This document shows, piece after piece, positions 32,311 to 44,030 of a stretch of 64,000 nt of DNA. This stretch comes from Entophlyctis helioformis. Its lineage: Eukaryota; Chytridiomycota; Chytridiomycetes; Chytridiales; Chytriomycetaceae. The translations under genes and the position numbers were made by a program. Numbering within the stretch: position 1 is the stretch's first letter; every line of letters starts with the position of its first letter. The notes under the pieces are model-generated. The model worked only from the letters and a program-made list of their open reading frames with translations. It did no database searches and had not been told where the DNA came from. Where the stretch lies: the NCBI GenBank assembly GCA_025526915.1, contig JAHLKH010000052.1, positions 1-64,000 on the forward strand. The letters are read 5' to 3'.

Positions 32311-34139
32311 ATGCACAGTAGCAGCACCAACACGAGCAGCAGCATAGCCATGCTCGCTCTCATACTCGCCTCATTTGCGTCTGTCGCCCTGCTGCCCTCT
32401 GCAGTCACGGGTGTTGTTCCAGTCGCCGCTGCTCCCATGCCGCACGTCCACTCTCACTCCCAACCGCAGTCTCTGTCGCCACTCGCCACACCAGACGAAC
32501 CCAGCACGGCTGCAATCTCGATTGTGCCAGGCTCGCTTCTCGACCTGCTGCACAGACGCTTCGCACCGCTCGCTGCCGGCTCGCTCCTCGTGCCATCCGC
32601 ATCATCGGCATCGGCATCGGCATCGCCATCGCAGGACGCCACTCGCATCGTTCCAGACGCCGCGTACATCCAGTCCCACACCGACAGCGCCAACAGCCAG
32701 CAGCAGTACGATGCAGATGTCGACAGCAGCAGCAATGCCAACTCGATCCACGCGTCTGCTGGCCAGACGCCGTCGCAGCCATTCACGTTCAACATCATCC
32801 TTGGTGCGATCCTGCGGTTCAAGGACATCACCGACCTGTTCAATGCGCCGTTCAACAACGCTGCTTTCATTCCCACCGACGGTGCGTTCCAGCGGCTCAA
32901 TGCGTCGTGGCCGTTGTACTACGAGTATGTGTTTGGCAGCAAGAAGGCACTCAAGCGGTTCATCCAATGTGAGTGGTTTCCTCTCTCTGCCTGTCTGTCT
33001 CTCTGTCTCTTTGTCTCTCTGTCTGCTCCTCTCTCTGTCTCTCTGTCTCTCTGCCGCGCTCCATCTGTCTGTCTCTGTCTGTCGATCCATGCGTGCAGTG
33101 CATGCTTGTGGCATCGGCAGCTTCGCGTCTCGTCGCGTCCCGTCGTGTCCCGTCGCGTCCCGTCGCGTCCCGTCGCGTCCTGCTGCTGTCGCATATGATG
33201 CCACTCACTCACCTTCACAAACGACACGCACCACAAACACTGGCCACACCATTGCCACAGACCACGTCCTTGACAAGCAGTACAACCCAGTCACGACCAC
33301 CAACCAGCGCACAATCGAAACCACGCTCTCTGGCGACCGTGTGCGGCTGGATGTGACAGGCGGTGTCATCCAGGCAGGCTCCGGGTTTGGCGACACGGCG
33401 ACGGTTGTTGGAACCATGAGCGTGTACAACGGGTCGGTGTATGTGGTCGACAACGTGCTTGTGCCACCCAAGCGAGCGAGTGTGGCGGCAGTGTGGAAGG
33501 GTCTCGATCGGTTTGTTGCGTATGCCGCCAGTGCGCCGGGTCTTGTTGCGGCACTTGACGATCTGCGCTCTGTGACCATGTGAGTGCGACTGCAGTCTGC
33601 CTGTGGCTGTCGATTCGTCTGCTTGTGGCTGCCTGCCCGTGGCTACATGCCTGCCTGTAAAGCAATGCAATCCAAGCACCAGCAGGAGCAAGCCATCAGA
33701 TCCACACTAGTGCCACTGACACGGCCGGCTTCCTGCACTCGACAGATTCGCTCCCATCGACTCTGCATTCACGGCTCTCACACAGATCCACCCCAACCTC
33801 GACCCATCGGCATCCCTCGGCCTCATCTCCGCCATCGTCAGCCTGCACATCAGCCGTCCACGTACCTACTTCAGCACCATTCAGTCGTCCATCGAGTTCC
33901 GCAACGGATCCACACTGCAGACTGCACTTGCCGGCCAGAACCTGACGCTGACGTTTGACGGCAGCAACGCGGTGGTGTCTGGAGAAGGCAACACGCTCGT
34001 GGCCAACATTGTCGAGACAGACATCTTGGTCGCGGGCGGCAGCGTCATGCACCTGGTGGATCTGGTGCTGCTGCCGTCGTCGTATGCGGTTGCTGTGGCC
34101 ACACTCACCAACACGACGGTGCTGCCGACATTCGCATGA
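32311..34139 (+). CDS. Fasciclin-domain (FAS1) protein D, right copy
   Basis: Join 32311-32968, 33261-33579 and 33746-34139; 456 codons. The sequence and simple repeats are the same as in the left copy at 8049-9877, read on the opposite strand. Both copies have intact frames and splice sites, so both could be expressed. There are two FAS1 domains after a signal peptide and a Ser/Ala-rich region, and no GPI tail. Confidence 0.82.
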
Positions 34140-34474
34140 TCCATGCGCATGGCGTCTGTTGGACTGTCGGCTGTCAGCCAGTCAGCCAGTCAGCCAGTCA
34201 ACAGGTCAGCCAGTCAACCAGTCAGTCCTTTGGGTCTCCTCGCATGCGCTTTCCACAACCGACCTTGCTGCTTCTCTGCTCCTTGTGACTATCTTTCATA
34301 CGGCATGCTGAGCTCCAATGAACACAGCCTTGCCATCGCATGCGTGTCTGTCCGTTCGAGCTGTCTGCTGCACGCCGCATCTTCACGCTGGTGTTGGTTT
34401 CCAAATCCAGCAGCAAAGACAGTCACGCTCCGTTCGCTCATCTGTCTGCATCGGTGCAGTCACAACACGACCAA

Positions 34475-35932
34475 ATGCCACGACCATTCCTGACAGCGCT
34501 CGTGTGCCTCATCCAAGCCATCCAAGCCATCCTGCCCATCCTGCATGGTCTGCCATCGGCCGCCTCTGCTCTTCCACTCGCATCCAGCCTCCCACAGGAC
34601 ACACCAGCCGCACTGGATCTGCTCACTCTGCTCAAGAGAACACCACACGCGCTCGCCGACCGCGTCCAGCCACCAACACAGCCGCCAACGTGGCGCTCTG
34701 TCAACACGACGCTGGTCGAGTATCTGCAAAAGATCCAGCGCTCGCCCACAAGCAATGCGTCAGAGAGTGCGGCTCTCATTCTAGGTGTTGCTGACCTGGT
34801 CGAGTTCCTGGACAGTCCAGGCGCCGCATCAACGGTGTTTCTGCCAGTCAATGATGCGTATGCTGTGTTTGCTGCTCGTGAGCCGGATCTGTATGTCCAG
34901 TCGCTGTATGACCCCAGCGTGCGTGACAATCTGCTGCGCTGTGAGTCGTTGCATGATGGCGTGATGGCCCTGCGATGGCATGATGGCATGATGGCTGGAT
35001 GGCTGTCCGACGGTCTCGCTGCATGCAACACCACCAGACACTCACGCGACTGCCACCAACAGACCACGTCTTGCAGGATGTGTTTGATCCACAAGGCACG
35101 CCGATATCGCCATCAACGGTTGTCAAGACGCTCTTGCCGACACAGTATCTGCGCGCAGACATGGACAGCAGCGGCATCACCCGACTGGGTCTTGGATATG
35201 GCGACGATGCCGCATCCATTCTCGAGACCATTGCAACCACCACGGGAGTCGTGCATGTCATTGACGGCGTCTTGCCGCTGCCACGACCGTTTGGGACGAC
35301 GCTGCTTCGAGCCGGGCTGTCAAGGTTCCTTGAGTGGCTGGTGGCACCCAGCGGCCTTGGACCGTTCTATGACGGCCTCACCACAAGGATCACCGTGTGA
35401 GTCGATGCTGCTGCGGTTGCTGCCTCGTAGGCCATCCAAACATGATCCGTCAGTTCATGTCTGAGCGACCGCACGGTGCCCGCCGTTGATGAGCGTGTTG
35501 ATGTCAACTCACCATGCACTGAGCGACAGACTGGCGCCAACAGACGGTGCGATCGATGCATCACAGTTGCTGAACGGCACCAGTCCATCGCGGGGTCTGC
35601 TGTCCAGCCTCGCTGGCTTCCACACCATCGCACTGCCATTCACGGCCAGCGACATTGCACGGCTCGCCGTCCAGAACAACGCCACGCTCTTCAACGTCAC
35701 AACGACGCTTCCAGGCGAGTTCTTGCTTCTGAGCACACCTGACCGTGGACGCATCATGCGGTTCAGCGGCCGTGGCAACCAGGCATTCATGGGCATCAGC
35801 CATGCAGACCTTGTGTTCTCGCAAGGCGTCATTCATGTGCTGGATGGCGTGCTGGTTCCTTCCAGTGCAGCTATTGCAGCGGCATCGTCAGACAACTCGA
35901 CACGCCTTCCACTTCTTGGCAGCATCGACTGA
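34475..35932 (+). CDS. Fasciclin-domain (FAS1) protein C, right copy
   Basis: Join 34475-34940, 35063-35396 and 35530-35932; 400 codons. It is identical to the left copy (6256-7713) except for the two substitutions I noticed. One changes Val to Ala in exon 3; the other lies in intron 2 of this model. Signal peptide and two FAS1 domains as in the left copy. Confidence 0.82.
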
Positions 35933-36186
35933 GACGAGTGCAATGCCTTGCATGAATGAACACGGCGTGAATGGCTTGGTGGACCCATCACACGACGCGA
36001 CTCGTGTGACTTGGAGCACGCCATTAGAGCGGACTATAGCTGCGGCCATGTGATGCAATAACGTGTTTATGGGGATGCATGCGACAGGGCAGGAGATAAA
36101 CAAAAGAGGTTCTACGGCGACGTGAGACAGTCAGGTACGTTGAGAGGAAAAGGAGGGATTAAGGAAAGGTGAGACGTCGGTGGCGC
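35933..36186. other. Intergenic, contains the outer edge of the inverted duplication
   Basis: The arm ends at 36017. The remaining 170 bp are the 3' flank of SAC1. No gene is seen. Confidence 0.6.
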
Positions 36187-38976
36187 TTAGTTGTTGGTAA
36201 TCTCGCGGAGCTGAGCGTACTCGGTCGTAAGGCGCGGCGTGTTGACAACGCTCTGGCCTCTGATCTTGAGCACCCGGACGATGAAGAACAGGTAGAAGAA
36301 CAAGATCATGGCGATGAAGAACTCGACCACGCTGGTGATCTTGCTTGGCGCGTTGTTCTTCATGAGCGCGACGACGGAGCCAAGGTACGTGTGGGGCTCG
36401 CCCTTGGCGTCAATGTGAAGACGCTTGCCCTTGGTCTTGTCGTTGGCAACGGCAGAGACGTATTCGGACGCCGCGAACATGAAAGGCTCGACGGCATCAA
36501 TGATGGCAGCGGGCAGCATGGAGCCAACGCCCTTGTCTTTGGGGAGGATCGGCTTTCTCAGGCGAGCAGCAAGCTTGGCACCCTCGTTGGCGACCATCTC
36601 GTCAATCTTGGCAGGAGAAGTCTTGCCCGTGAAGAGATCGTAGCCGTCCTGCTTGCGACCGTCAACAAAGTTGTTGAGGTAGTAGCGGGTGAGCGAGTTG
36701 ACACCGTCGTCGAGCGAGCCCTTGACAACCTGGCGCTTGCCGGTGCGGGTGACGTCGGACTTGAGAGCGCGGGTGCCGGCGTACAGGAGAGAGATTGCGT
36801 CGCCCGAGTCGGCCCAGAGGTTGACAAGAGCGGGCATGCTCTCCTCGATGGCCTTGCGGACCGTGGCAGCAGGGTCGCGGACCTCGACGGGCGAGACGCC
36901 TGTGGAAGGGAGGACCTGGACCGCAGGCAGATCGGGCGAGATGGCCTGGATCTGGAAGGCGATGGCATAGCGAGCAAAGATGCTGCACGTCAGGTTGGTG
37001 CGGTCGAGCGAGTCAAGGCACGAGACACGGGTGAGGCCCGTCTGGATTCTGGTGCAGCGGAGCGAGCCGGCGGACGAGAACGACGGCACCTCGCCCTCGG
37101 CAATCAGCCAGCCGCTGTTTGCAATGCGGATGCGGACGCGGTCAAGGAGGATCTCCATGTTCTTGTAGTTCATCTTCTTGCACCACTTGTTCATGGGGAA
37201 CGACTCGTAGGTGATCTTTGAGTCGTTGAAGCGCTTGACGGTGCGCTCGTAGATGTCCGTCAGGGGGCCTTCGAAGCCGGTGTCGTCGAGGAGGTTGACG
37301 CAGACAACCTGGCCGTTGTCGGCACCGGACACTGACTTTTCGCCAATGTACTGGTGCTTGAGGTCCTGGTAGTGATGGCGAATGGGCGACCAGATGGTTT
37401 CCTTGTTGATATCGGCAACAAGGAGGCGAGGGCGGTAGGAGAGATCGAGGTCCTGGCCCCAGACCGACGGCACGGAGCCGCGGACCTGGACGTACGAGGA
37501 GATGGACTTGTCTCTGAGGAAGTCGTGGCTGAAGACGATCTGCTCCATCTCGACGTTGTTGGCAGCGTTACCGGCCGAGTCGAGACCGCGGCGCACGTAG
37601 CGGGTGCCGACGCGACGCTCGTTGAGACGCGACACAAGGACGATGGTGTAGGTGTGAGTCTTGGCGGGGGCGATGACGTCTTCCGAGGCGTCCAGGTTGC
37701 ACTCGATGTCGATGCCGCCAACAAAGCCGGCGATGGCCTTTGCGATCCACGGGGCGGTTTCGGCCTTGGGCTTGGACGCCTCGGTGAGCGCGCTCTGGAG
37801 GTGTCTGTTGAAGAAGTAGCGATCGTCGACAACGGTCTGCGAGGGCTTTGCGGCGCGCGAGAAGTAGTTGTGCTGGATCGAGTGGGTGAGGTCGTACGAG
37901 GTGGAGTAGTACAAGTGGCCCGAGTTGACAATGGTTCTGACCGACTCGAGGAGCTCCTTGTCGACAGCGTACTGTCCCATCCAGCGATCGGTTCGTGGGA
38001 CAGCATGCAGATCGGCGGGTGGTGTACAGCCGTCGAGAGAGCGGGCGGTAAAACAGACGTCAGTGCCAGCATGTGAAGCGGCGTGCGAGAAAGGATTGAT
38101 GCGGCTGCATTCGAGGGTGGCTGCTGTGCCCTGCTGATTGACAGGCCAAGTGGCACCAGGAGGAGGGGGGTGGGCCACAGCCAGCGGGCAGGGCAGACGG
38201 GCAGGGCAGGGCAGGGCAGGAGGGCAGGGCAGGGCAGGGCAGGGGAACGCACCTTTGCAAGCGTCTCGTCGTCGAGATTGTCGATGCGGGCAGGGAAGAC
38301 GGTCGAGCCGAGGGGGATGGCGATGCCGGTCTTGATGCGCCAGACCTTGTGGGCCTGGATGGTGGCGGCGAGGGTGCGGGACGTTACGCCGATGAGGTAC
38401 TTGCCTGTGGGGGGCAGGCAGGCGGCCAGCGTGAGCGACAGTCAGTCAGTCGGCCAGCAAGAGACAGCGAGAGACAGCGAGAGGCGGCACTGCTGGGCAG
38501 CCGCAGGGCAATACGCCGTTGCGTGTGTGCATCTGACAGCGGCCACGTGGCAACAGGCAGTGGGACAGGCGGGCAGGCAGACAGGCAGGCAGGCAGGTGG
38601 TGGGACAGCAACGCACCGTACGAGAGCTCGAGGATGCCGAGGACGCCCATGATCTCGTGCGACGAGATGATGGAGTTGCCGGCGGTGGGATACGCCTGGC
38701 GGCGGTCTGGTGCAGCGGCAGGTGTGCATGCAAGTGTGCGTGAGACAGACGAGCGGGCGGGCTGGCTGGCGGGCAGACAGCGCCATCGGCCAGAACAGCC
38801 AGGAACAAAGGCCAAGCAAGCGCACCTTGGACAGCGATGCCGCCGTCAGAGATGACAAGCATCTGCGTGGGCTCGTCGCCGTTCTTGTCGAGGCGCTGCG
38901 GGTGCTCGACGAGGGTGCGGCCGTCGACGGTCTTGAAGACACGGAACGACGTGCGGTCGATGGCCTTGTGGGACAT
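36187..38976 (-). CDS. SAC1: SAC1-type phosphoinositide phosphatase
   Basis: Join 38976-38826, 38706-38617, 38404-38253 and 37971-36187; 725 codons, all phases fit. The SAC domain begins with the N-terminal KYLIGVTSRTLAATI strand region and contains the catalytic CX5R(T/S) motif RVSCLDSLDRTN near residue 470. The C-terminus has a hydrophobic hairpin (FFIAMILFFYLFFIVRVL), as in yeast Sac1, which sits in the ER/Golgi membrane and removes the 4-phosphate from PtdIns4P. It is longer than yeast Sac1 (about 620 residues). Introns 2 and 3 contain short GGCAG-rich repeats. The gene diverges from CDC16, with 478 bp between the start codons. Confidence 0.93.
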
Positions 38977-39084
38977 TCTGTACGCTATGAGGTGGTGGTC
39001 GTGGTGTGGTGGTTGATGATGAGGTTCTGGCGATGTGGTTTTGGTTGGAAAGCCGCAGATTTTTGGCCCAAAATGAGCAACGCC

Positions 39085-39375
39085 GCTGTGGATGCCTCGA
39101 GAGAGCAGCCACCGGCGAGCGTCTCAGGGCCGCGCTGTCGACCCACCGCAGAGCGACATTCGCGCGGTTGTCTGCGCACCTGGCATCGATGCTGCAGGCG
39201 GCGGCGGCCGGCACACACTCCTGGGGAGCTGCTTGCCAGGCATCTGCGGCCGTCTGGATATGTCCGTGCGTGTGTGCGATGCTCGCCACGCTGTCCATGC
39301 ATCCATGCACCAACTGAGACGATCACGCACGCACACACTCGCTCACTCAGATCCGCCGCTGTGGGCCCACCTTCG
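39085..39375 (+). pseudogene. Third Fanzor relic in the SAC1/CDC16 divergent promoter
   Basis: In one frame the segment reads ASQGRAVDPPQSDIRAVVCAPGIDAAGGGGRH, which lines up with copy 1 ASQGRCDKPTEKDIPVVWAFGIDFTGQGGRH. The similarity goes on at DNA level: the GGCATCTGCGG...CTGGATATG stretch, the ATCCATGCACCAACTGA segment and the AC-rich end of the intron, then the acceptor and ATCCGCCGCTGT (copy 1: ATCTACCGCTGC). It ends before the zinc finger. The frame is broken and no RuvC acid remains. The fragment therefore keeps one exon end, the whole intron and an exon start. Confidence 0.6.
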
Positions 39376-39454
39376 TTGCAGGCACCGCCCAGGCACGGAC
39401 ACGACGACGATCGCCTCAGTTTGCGCATCTGCGTTTGTTCTCCTGAGCACTCAA

Positions 39455-42400
39455 ATGTCATCGCGAACGGCGCCGACGACTGGCCGGGCGAGGCAGGGCA
39501 ATGGTCCTGCTCCTGCAACGGCTCCTCCTCCTACTGCCGCTGCGAGTGCGGCGAGTGCGGCGAGTGCTGCTGCCCAAGGTCGGGGTGGTGGCGCAGGCCA
39601 TGCTGCGTCTGCCGCGGTGGCTGCCTCTGCCGCGCCCTCCTCCGGCATCACCACCCGCATGCGCTCAAAGGCGCTTGCCTCAGCGACATCTGCGTCCGCT
39701 CCGTCAACTCCAGGAGCGGCCAGCGCGACGTCCGCTTCGGTTGCTGCTGCTGCTGCTGCTGCTGCTGCTATTGGATCCGCTGCGTTTGGCCAAACAGCAG
39801 CCTCGGCAACTGCAGCGACAGCCATGAATGCTCCACACCTGCAGCATGCGACGGCACTGAATGCAGGCTCTGTGCAGCCGCTCGCCAACCACACGCCCCA
39901 CTTGAACGTCCAGCAGCACCAGCAGCATCTGCAACAACATCCGCAACACCAGCACAAGCAGCATCAACTCCGCACTGGATCTGCATCGTCCTCGTCGTCC
40001 TCGTCGCTGTCTTCTGCACCAACGGCTGCTGCCGCTCAAGGGCAGCTTGCCACGGCTCAGCAGCAGCAACAACGTCAGCACGAGCAGCAGCAGCACAGAG
40101 CAGAATCGAGCTCGAGTGATCCCTTCTCCGAATCCCAGATTGACGGCCTCGTCGACAGAATCCGGGTCTGGCGCGACAATGCACTGGACCAGAAGCTGCT
40201 GGACACGGCAGAGTTTTGGGGCGACAAGGCGCTGACCATGTCAGGTACGTTCGCGTGACGGACGCTTTGCAGATGCGTTGCAGATGCACGAACCGCATGC
40301 ACTTGCTTCACATTCATTGACGTTCGCTCTCTGCGCGTCGTTTCATAGGAGACCCAATGGATGCATTTCGGTTGGCGCAAGTCTTCTTTCACACCGAGCA
40401 GCATGTGCGCACACAACGGCTGCTTGCTGCTCACTCCTTGGATGTCGGCAGTACTTGGGGGAGGCACTTGGCTGCTAAGAGCGCGGTAAGCACGGGATTG
40501 TCTGCAGCGATTCCATGCAATAGGCTGTCCAGCTGCTGTCTACTTGCTAACTGGAAAGCATCCTGAACATCACCAGGCGAAGCTAGGGCGGTGGGACAAT
40601 GTGCTTGACATTCTCAAAGACAAAGAGGCTCCACGTCTTCCTGCTGCAACCTGCTCGCGATTGCAGCGTATGTCACCGTCCGCCATGACAGTGCATGCCC
40701 CTTGCACTGATACTAACACGAAAAATGGCGAACGCACCTGCAGGGTTGGACATGCAGTTGCACGAGCTGAATGGAAAATGCATCAGGATAGAAGCGTCCA
40801 TTTCACACTTGCGTGGACTCGCTCATCTGCACCAGGGCAGCAAACCAGACGCCAAAGCCGAATTCATGAAAGCACTAGAGACGGACGTCCGCTGCTTTGA
40901 TGTGAGCCGCGCTTTGCAGGGGCTGACAATGGGCAACTCATCCTGCGATGGCTGACCAGCGTCCATCCTAACTTTTGGCATGCTTAGGCATTCAATGCTC
41001 TGCTTGAAAACCATTGGATTATGTCTGGGTCAGATGCATCCATCCTCAGCACTCTGCGATTTGACGAGTTGGGCCAGCCCGATGCGCAGTTTGTCCGACT
41101 GCTCTACGAGACGCGTCTAGCTCAGGTAAGCCCTGCGACCGTTGCTTCGTCTTGAGACACGTGCATGCAGATGCAGTTTGATTGCGGAGTGGTAACCTTG
41201 CGAAAACCAGGTTGCGCCGTCTGCTAGCCATCCTCTGGCCCATTCTTCCACGCAGCCGCAAATCCGCATCACCGAGCCAGCGTCGTCAACATCACAGCCG
41301 ACATCAACAGCGACAGGGACGATCGAGACGTCTTCTTTGCAGCAAAAACGGTCGAGCGAAGAGTCTCACTCCCTGCTCGGCTCGCGATTCCGTCTTGCTG
41401 AAAATGCCGATGTGCTCCTCGCTCAAGCCCACAAACACTATACCTTTGCAAACATCGACCAAGCTCTCATAATCACGACGGCGTATGTCTGCTTGCATGC
41501 CTAGATGTTGCACCTAAATATTGCAGATTGATGCTGACGTGCTCGTCCACCATCCAACGCAGCATCCTGCTAAAGGATCCGTTTAATGTCGCGTGTCTCC
41601 CGCTCCACATTGCGCTGCTTCATGCAAGCGGCAAGAAGAGCGTCTTGTTTGTATTGGCCCACCAGCTCGTCGAGACAATCCCCAAGAGCCACATTACGTG
41701 GTTTGCCGTCGCCACTTACTACATCCACATTGGCAAGCACGCAGAGGCCCGCGCCTACTATACGTACGTCGACTCTGATGGATCGGCAGAGTGCATCATT
41801 TGCAATGCCTTGCTCTGTCACTTCTGCAGTGCGTTGACTCAACACAACGCCATGGATGCTGGATCAGGAAAGCTGCCGCGTCCATGCCCGACTTTGCGCC
41901 AGGTTGGATAGGTTTCGGACACACGTTTGCATTGGAAAACGAGCACGACCAAGCCATGTCGGCATATTCGACCGTTTTGCGCGACTTTCCAAGGTCGGCA
42001 ACTCTTTCTGTCTGAATATTTGGTTACTCGCATGCTATCCTTGGCAACGCCTTGCCATTGCTGACTTGTCTCGATCTCCAAACAGCCTGTACATCCCCCG
42101 ACTGTTCCTTGGCATGGAGTATCTTCACAGCAGCACCAACATGGGCCTGACAGAGCACTATCTTACCTCCGCCTACGCCCTCTGCAACTCTGATCCGCTT
42201 CTTCTCAACGAGCTTGGCGTCATGTACTACCGCAAACGCGAGTTCAAGACCGCCATCATGTACTTTGAGCAAGTTATCGACCAGGCCCGCCAACTCAACA
42301 TCCCAATGCAACTGTGGGATACGACACTCTCAAATCTGGGTCAAGCGTATCGCAAGCTGGGCGACTATGAAAGTGCCCAGCGCTGGTTTCACGAGGTCCT

Positions 42401-43966
42401 AGAGTTCAATCCGCAGCACGCTCCAACTCTAACGTCTCTCGGATTGATTGCGCATGCCGAAGACCGCCTTTCAGACGCCATTGATTTATATCACCAAGTA
42501 TGCCATCAAGTGTTTGCGTGCATGTGTTGCTCCGCGTTTGTGAATGCAGTGCTTTGATGTCGTGGCTGACGGCTGACGGTCCATGCTCACGACAGGCGAT
42601 GGCTCTTGATGCCGACGATGCGCTCACGTCTGAACTGCTCCGACGAGCGCTCGACGATCAAGTAGCGAGCTGGACCTTCCCTCGCTTTGACAGCAGGAAT
42701 CTTTGGGGCATGAGCGACGCCGAGCTCGACAGGCAGCTGGCAGACAGGTTTGAACTTCGAGAGCTGATCGACGCAGAAGAGGAAGCCGACCCAGAAGACG
42801 ACGTCGACATGCAAGTCCAGGACGACAGCGTAGACGACGGTCCATACGAAGACGAAGGCGCCGAGCTTGGCTCAGAGCGTATGTCTGGACATGTGATCGA
42901 CAACAAGAGACTTGCCGTGCCTTTTGGCATGAAGCTCCGGCAGGCGGCACGCAACCATCCGAGCTTGATGGGAACAGCCAAAGTCGCGCAGTCAGACGGC
43001 CGCGGAAGTTTCGCCGACACACCGCAAGACATTGGATCGTCAGTGCCCGGCACAGCTGGCGGCGGCAACCGGATAGCAGCACCTATTCCAGCGATGCGAC
43101 ACGGACGTCTAAACCTGCTCAGCAATCTCGGCCAGAGCGATGCAGAGGGAAGCCCGGCGTTTGGACGGTCATCCGACGCATCGTTCCTTGGTCGCGAGCC
43201 GAAACGCGGTCTACTTGACTTTTCGAGCGCGATCGAGCGGAGTGTTGTCAAGGAATCCCCAGGCAACGGCTCGGCATCGCAGCTACAACAGTCTCTGTTC
43301 GGCCTTGGTGGCGGCGGTGGTGGATCGGGGTCACTTGCTGCCAACAGCTCAGCAGCCTTTTCATGGACCAACCAGGCAACGCCCAGAGTCGCAGCGAGTG
43401 ATGTGCCAGGCGGTTTTGCAGAAGCTCGCGAACAGTTCACGGCGGCCTCGCATGCAGCATCATCAACGCTGGGCCACGATGCGCCATCCGTGTTTGATAC
43501 GCCAGGCAGCCAGACACCGCCGCCGTCGATGCAGACGCGACCGAACATGTTTGGGGCCAACTTTACGCTGCGGCCAGGCGTGGCACAGAGACAGCACGCA
43601 GCACCAGCAGCACCAGCACACGCAGCTCGGCAGCTGTCATTGTCGCCTGTTGGGGCAGCTGTCCATGACTTGAGCTGGGGTGAGATACCATCCGATTTTC
43701 GCCATGCGTTGAACGGTGGCCAGCCCAGCCATCAATCCAGCACATCTGCATCAGCATCTGTCGCGCATTCACAGCCCGCCTTGTATTCGAGAAGCGGCGC
43801 CTTATCCCCCGGCATGTATCGCAACCGCAGTCGCTCGACCGCCGAACAAAACACGGCAGGATCTGGCGTCTGGGACCAAAGCGGCCCATCTGACAATGAC
43901 GAAGACATGGAGATTGATGATGGCGACGATGGCGATGTGGATGTGGAAGGCGGCGATGATGCTTGA
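39455..43966 (+). CDS. CDC16: Anaphase-promoting complex subunit CDC16/APC6 (TPR protein)
   Basis: Exon 1 is 39455-40244, exon 2 40349-40485, and exon 3 starts at 40577; several more introns follow. The last exon is about 42596-43966. A long Ala/Ser- and Gln/His-rich N-terminus precedes a conserved region with IRVWRDNALDQKLLDTAEFWGDKAL and the TPR array (GDYESAQRWFHEVLEFNPQHAPTLTSLGLIAH and others), which is diagnostic of Cdc16/Cut9. TPRs build the APC/C arc lamp that binds other subunits for cyclin and securin ubiquitination. The C-terminal exon adds about 450 residues of acidic and Ser/Ala/Gln-rich sequence not found in yeast Cdc16. It ends in an acidic DDGDDGDVDVEGGDD tail. Confidence 0.87.
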
Positions 43967-44030
43967 TCTGCGGCGTGCCAATAACTGAATATTAAAGCTT
44001 TGATGCAATCTACCATCTCGCATTCACTCA

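Larger units (their letters stand above)
31635..36017 (-). repeat. Right outer arm of large inverted duplication
   Basis: Mirror of 6171-10553. The outer edge is at TTGGAGC (36011-36017), after which the two sides share nothing. I see no target-site duplication between the flanks of 6171 and 36017. Confidence 0.95.

Noticed and set aside
32375..33583. 402-codon plus-strand frame (and its mirror 8605-9813)
   Set aside because: It is a Ser/Arg/Leu-rich shadow that runs through the FAS1-D intron and its simple repeats. The FAS1 motifs lie in the other frame.
6171..36017. The inverted arms as terminal inverted repeats of one huge transposon
   Set aside because: The arms carry ordinary FAS1 and permease genes. 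I see no target-site duplication at the outer edges, and similarity inside is a mosaic.
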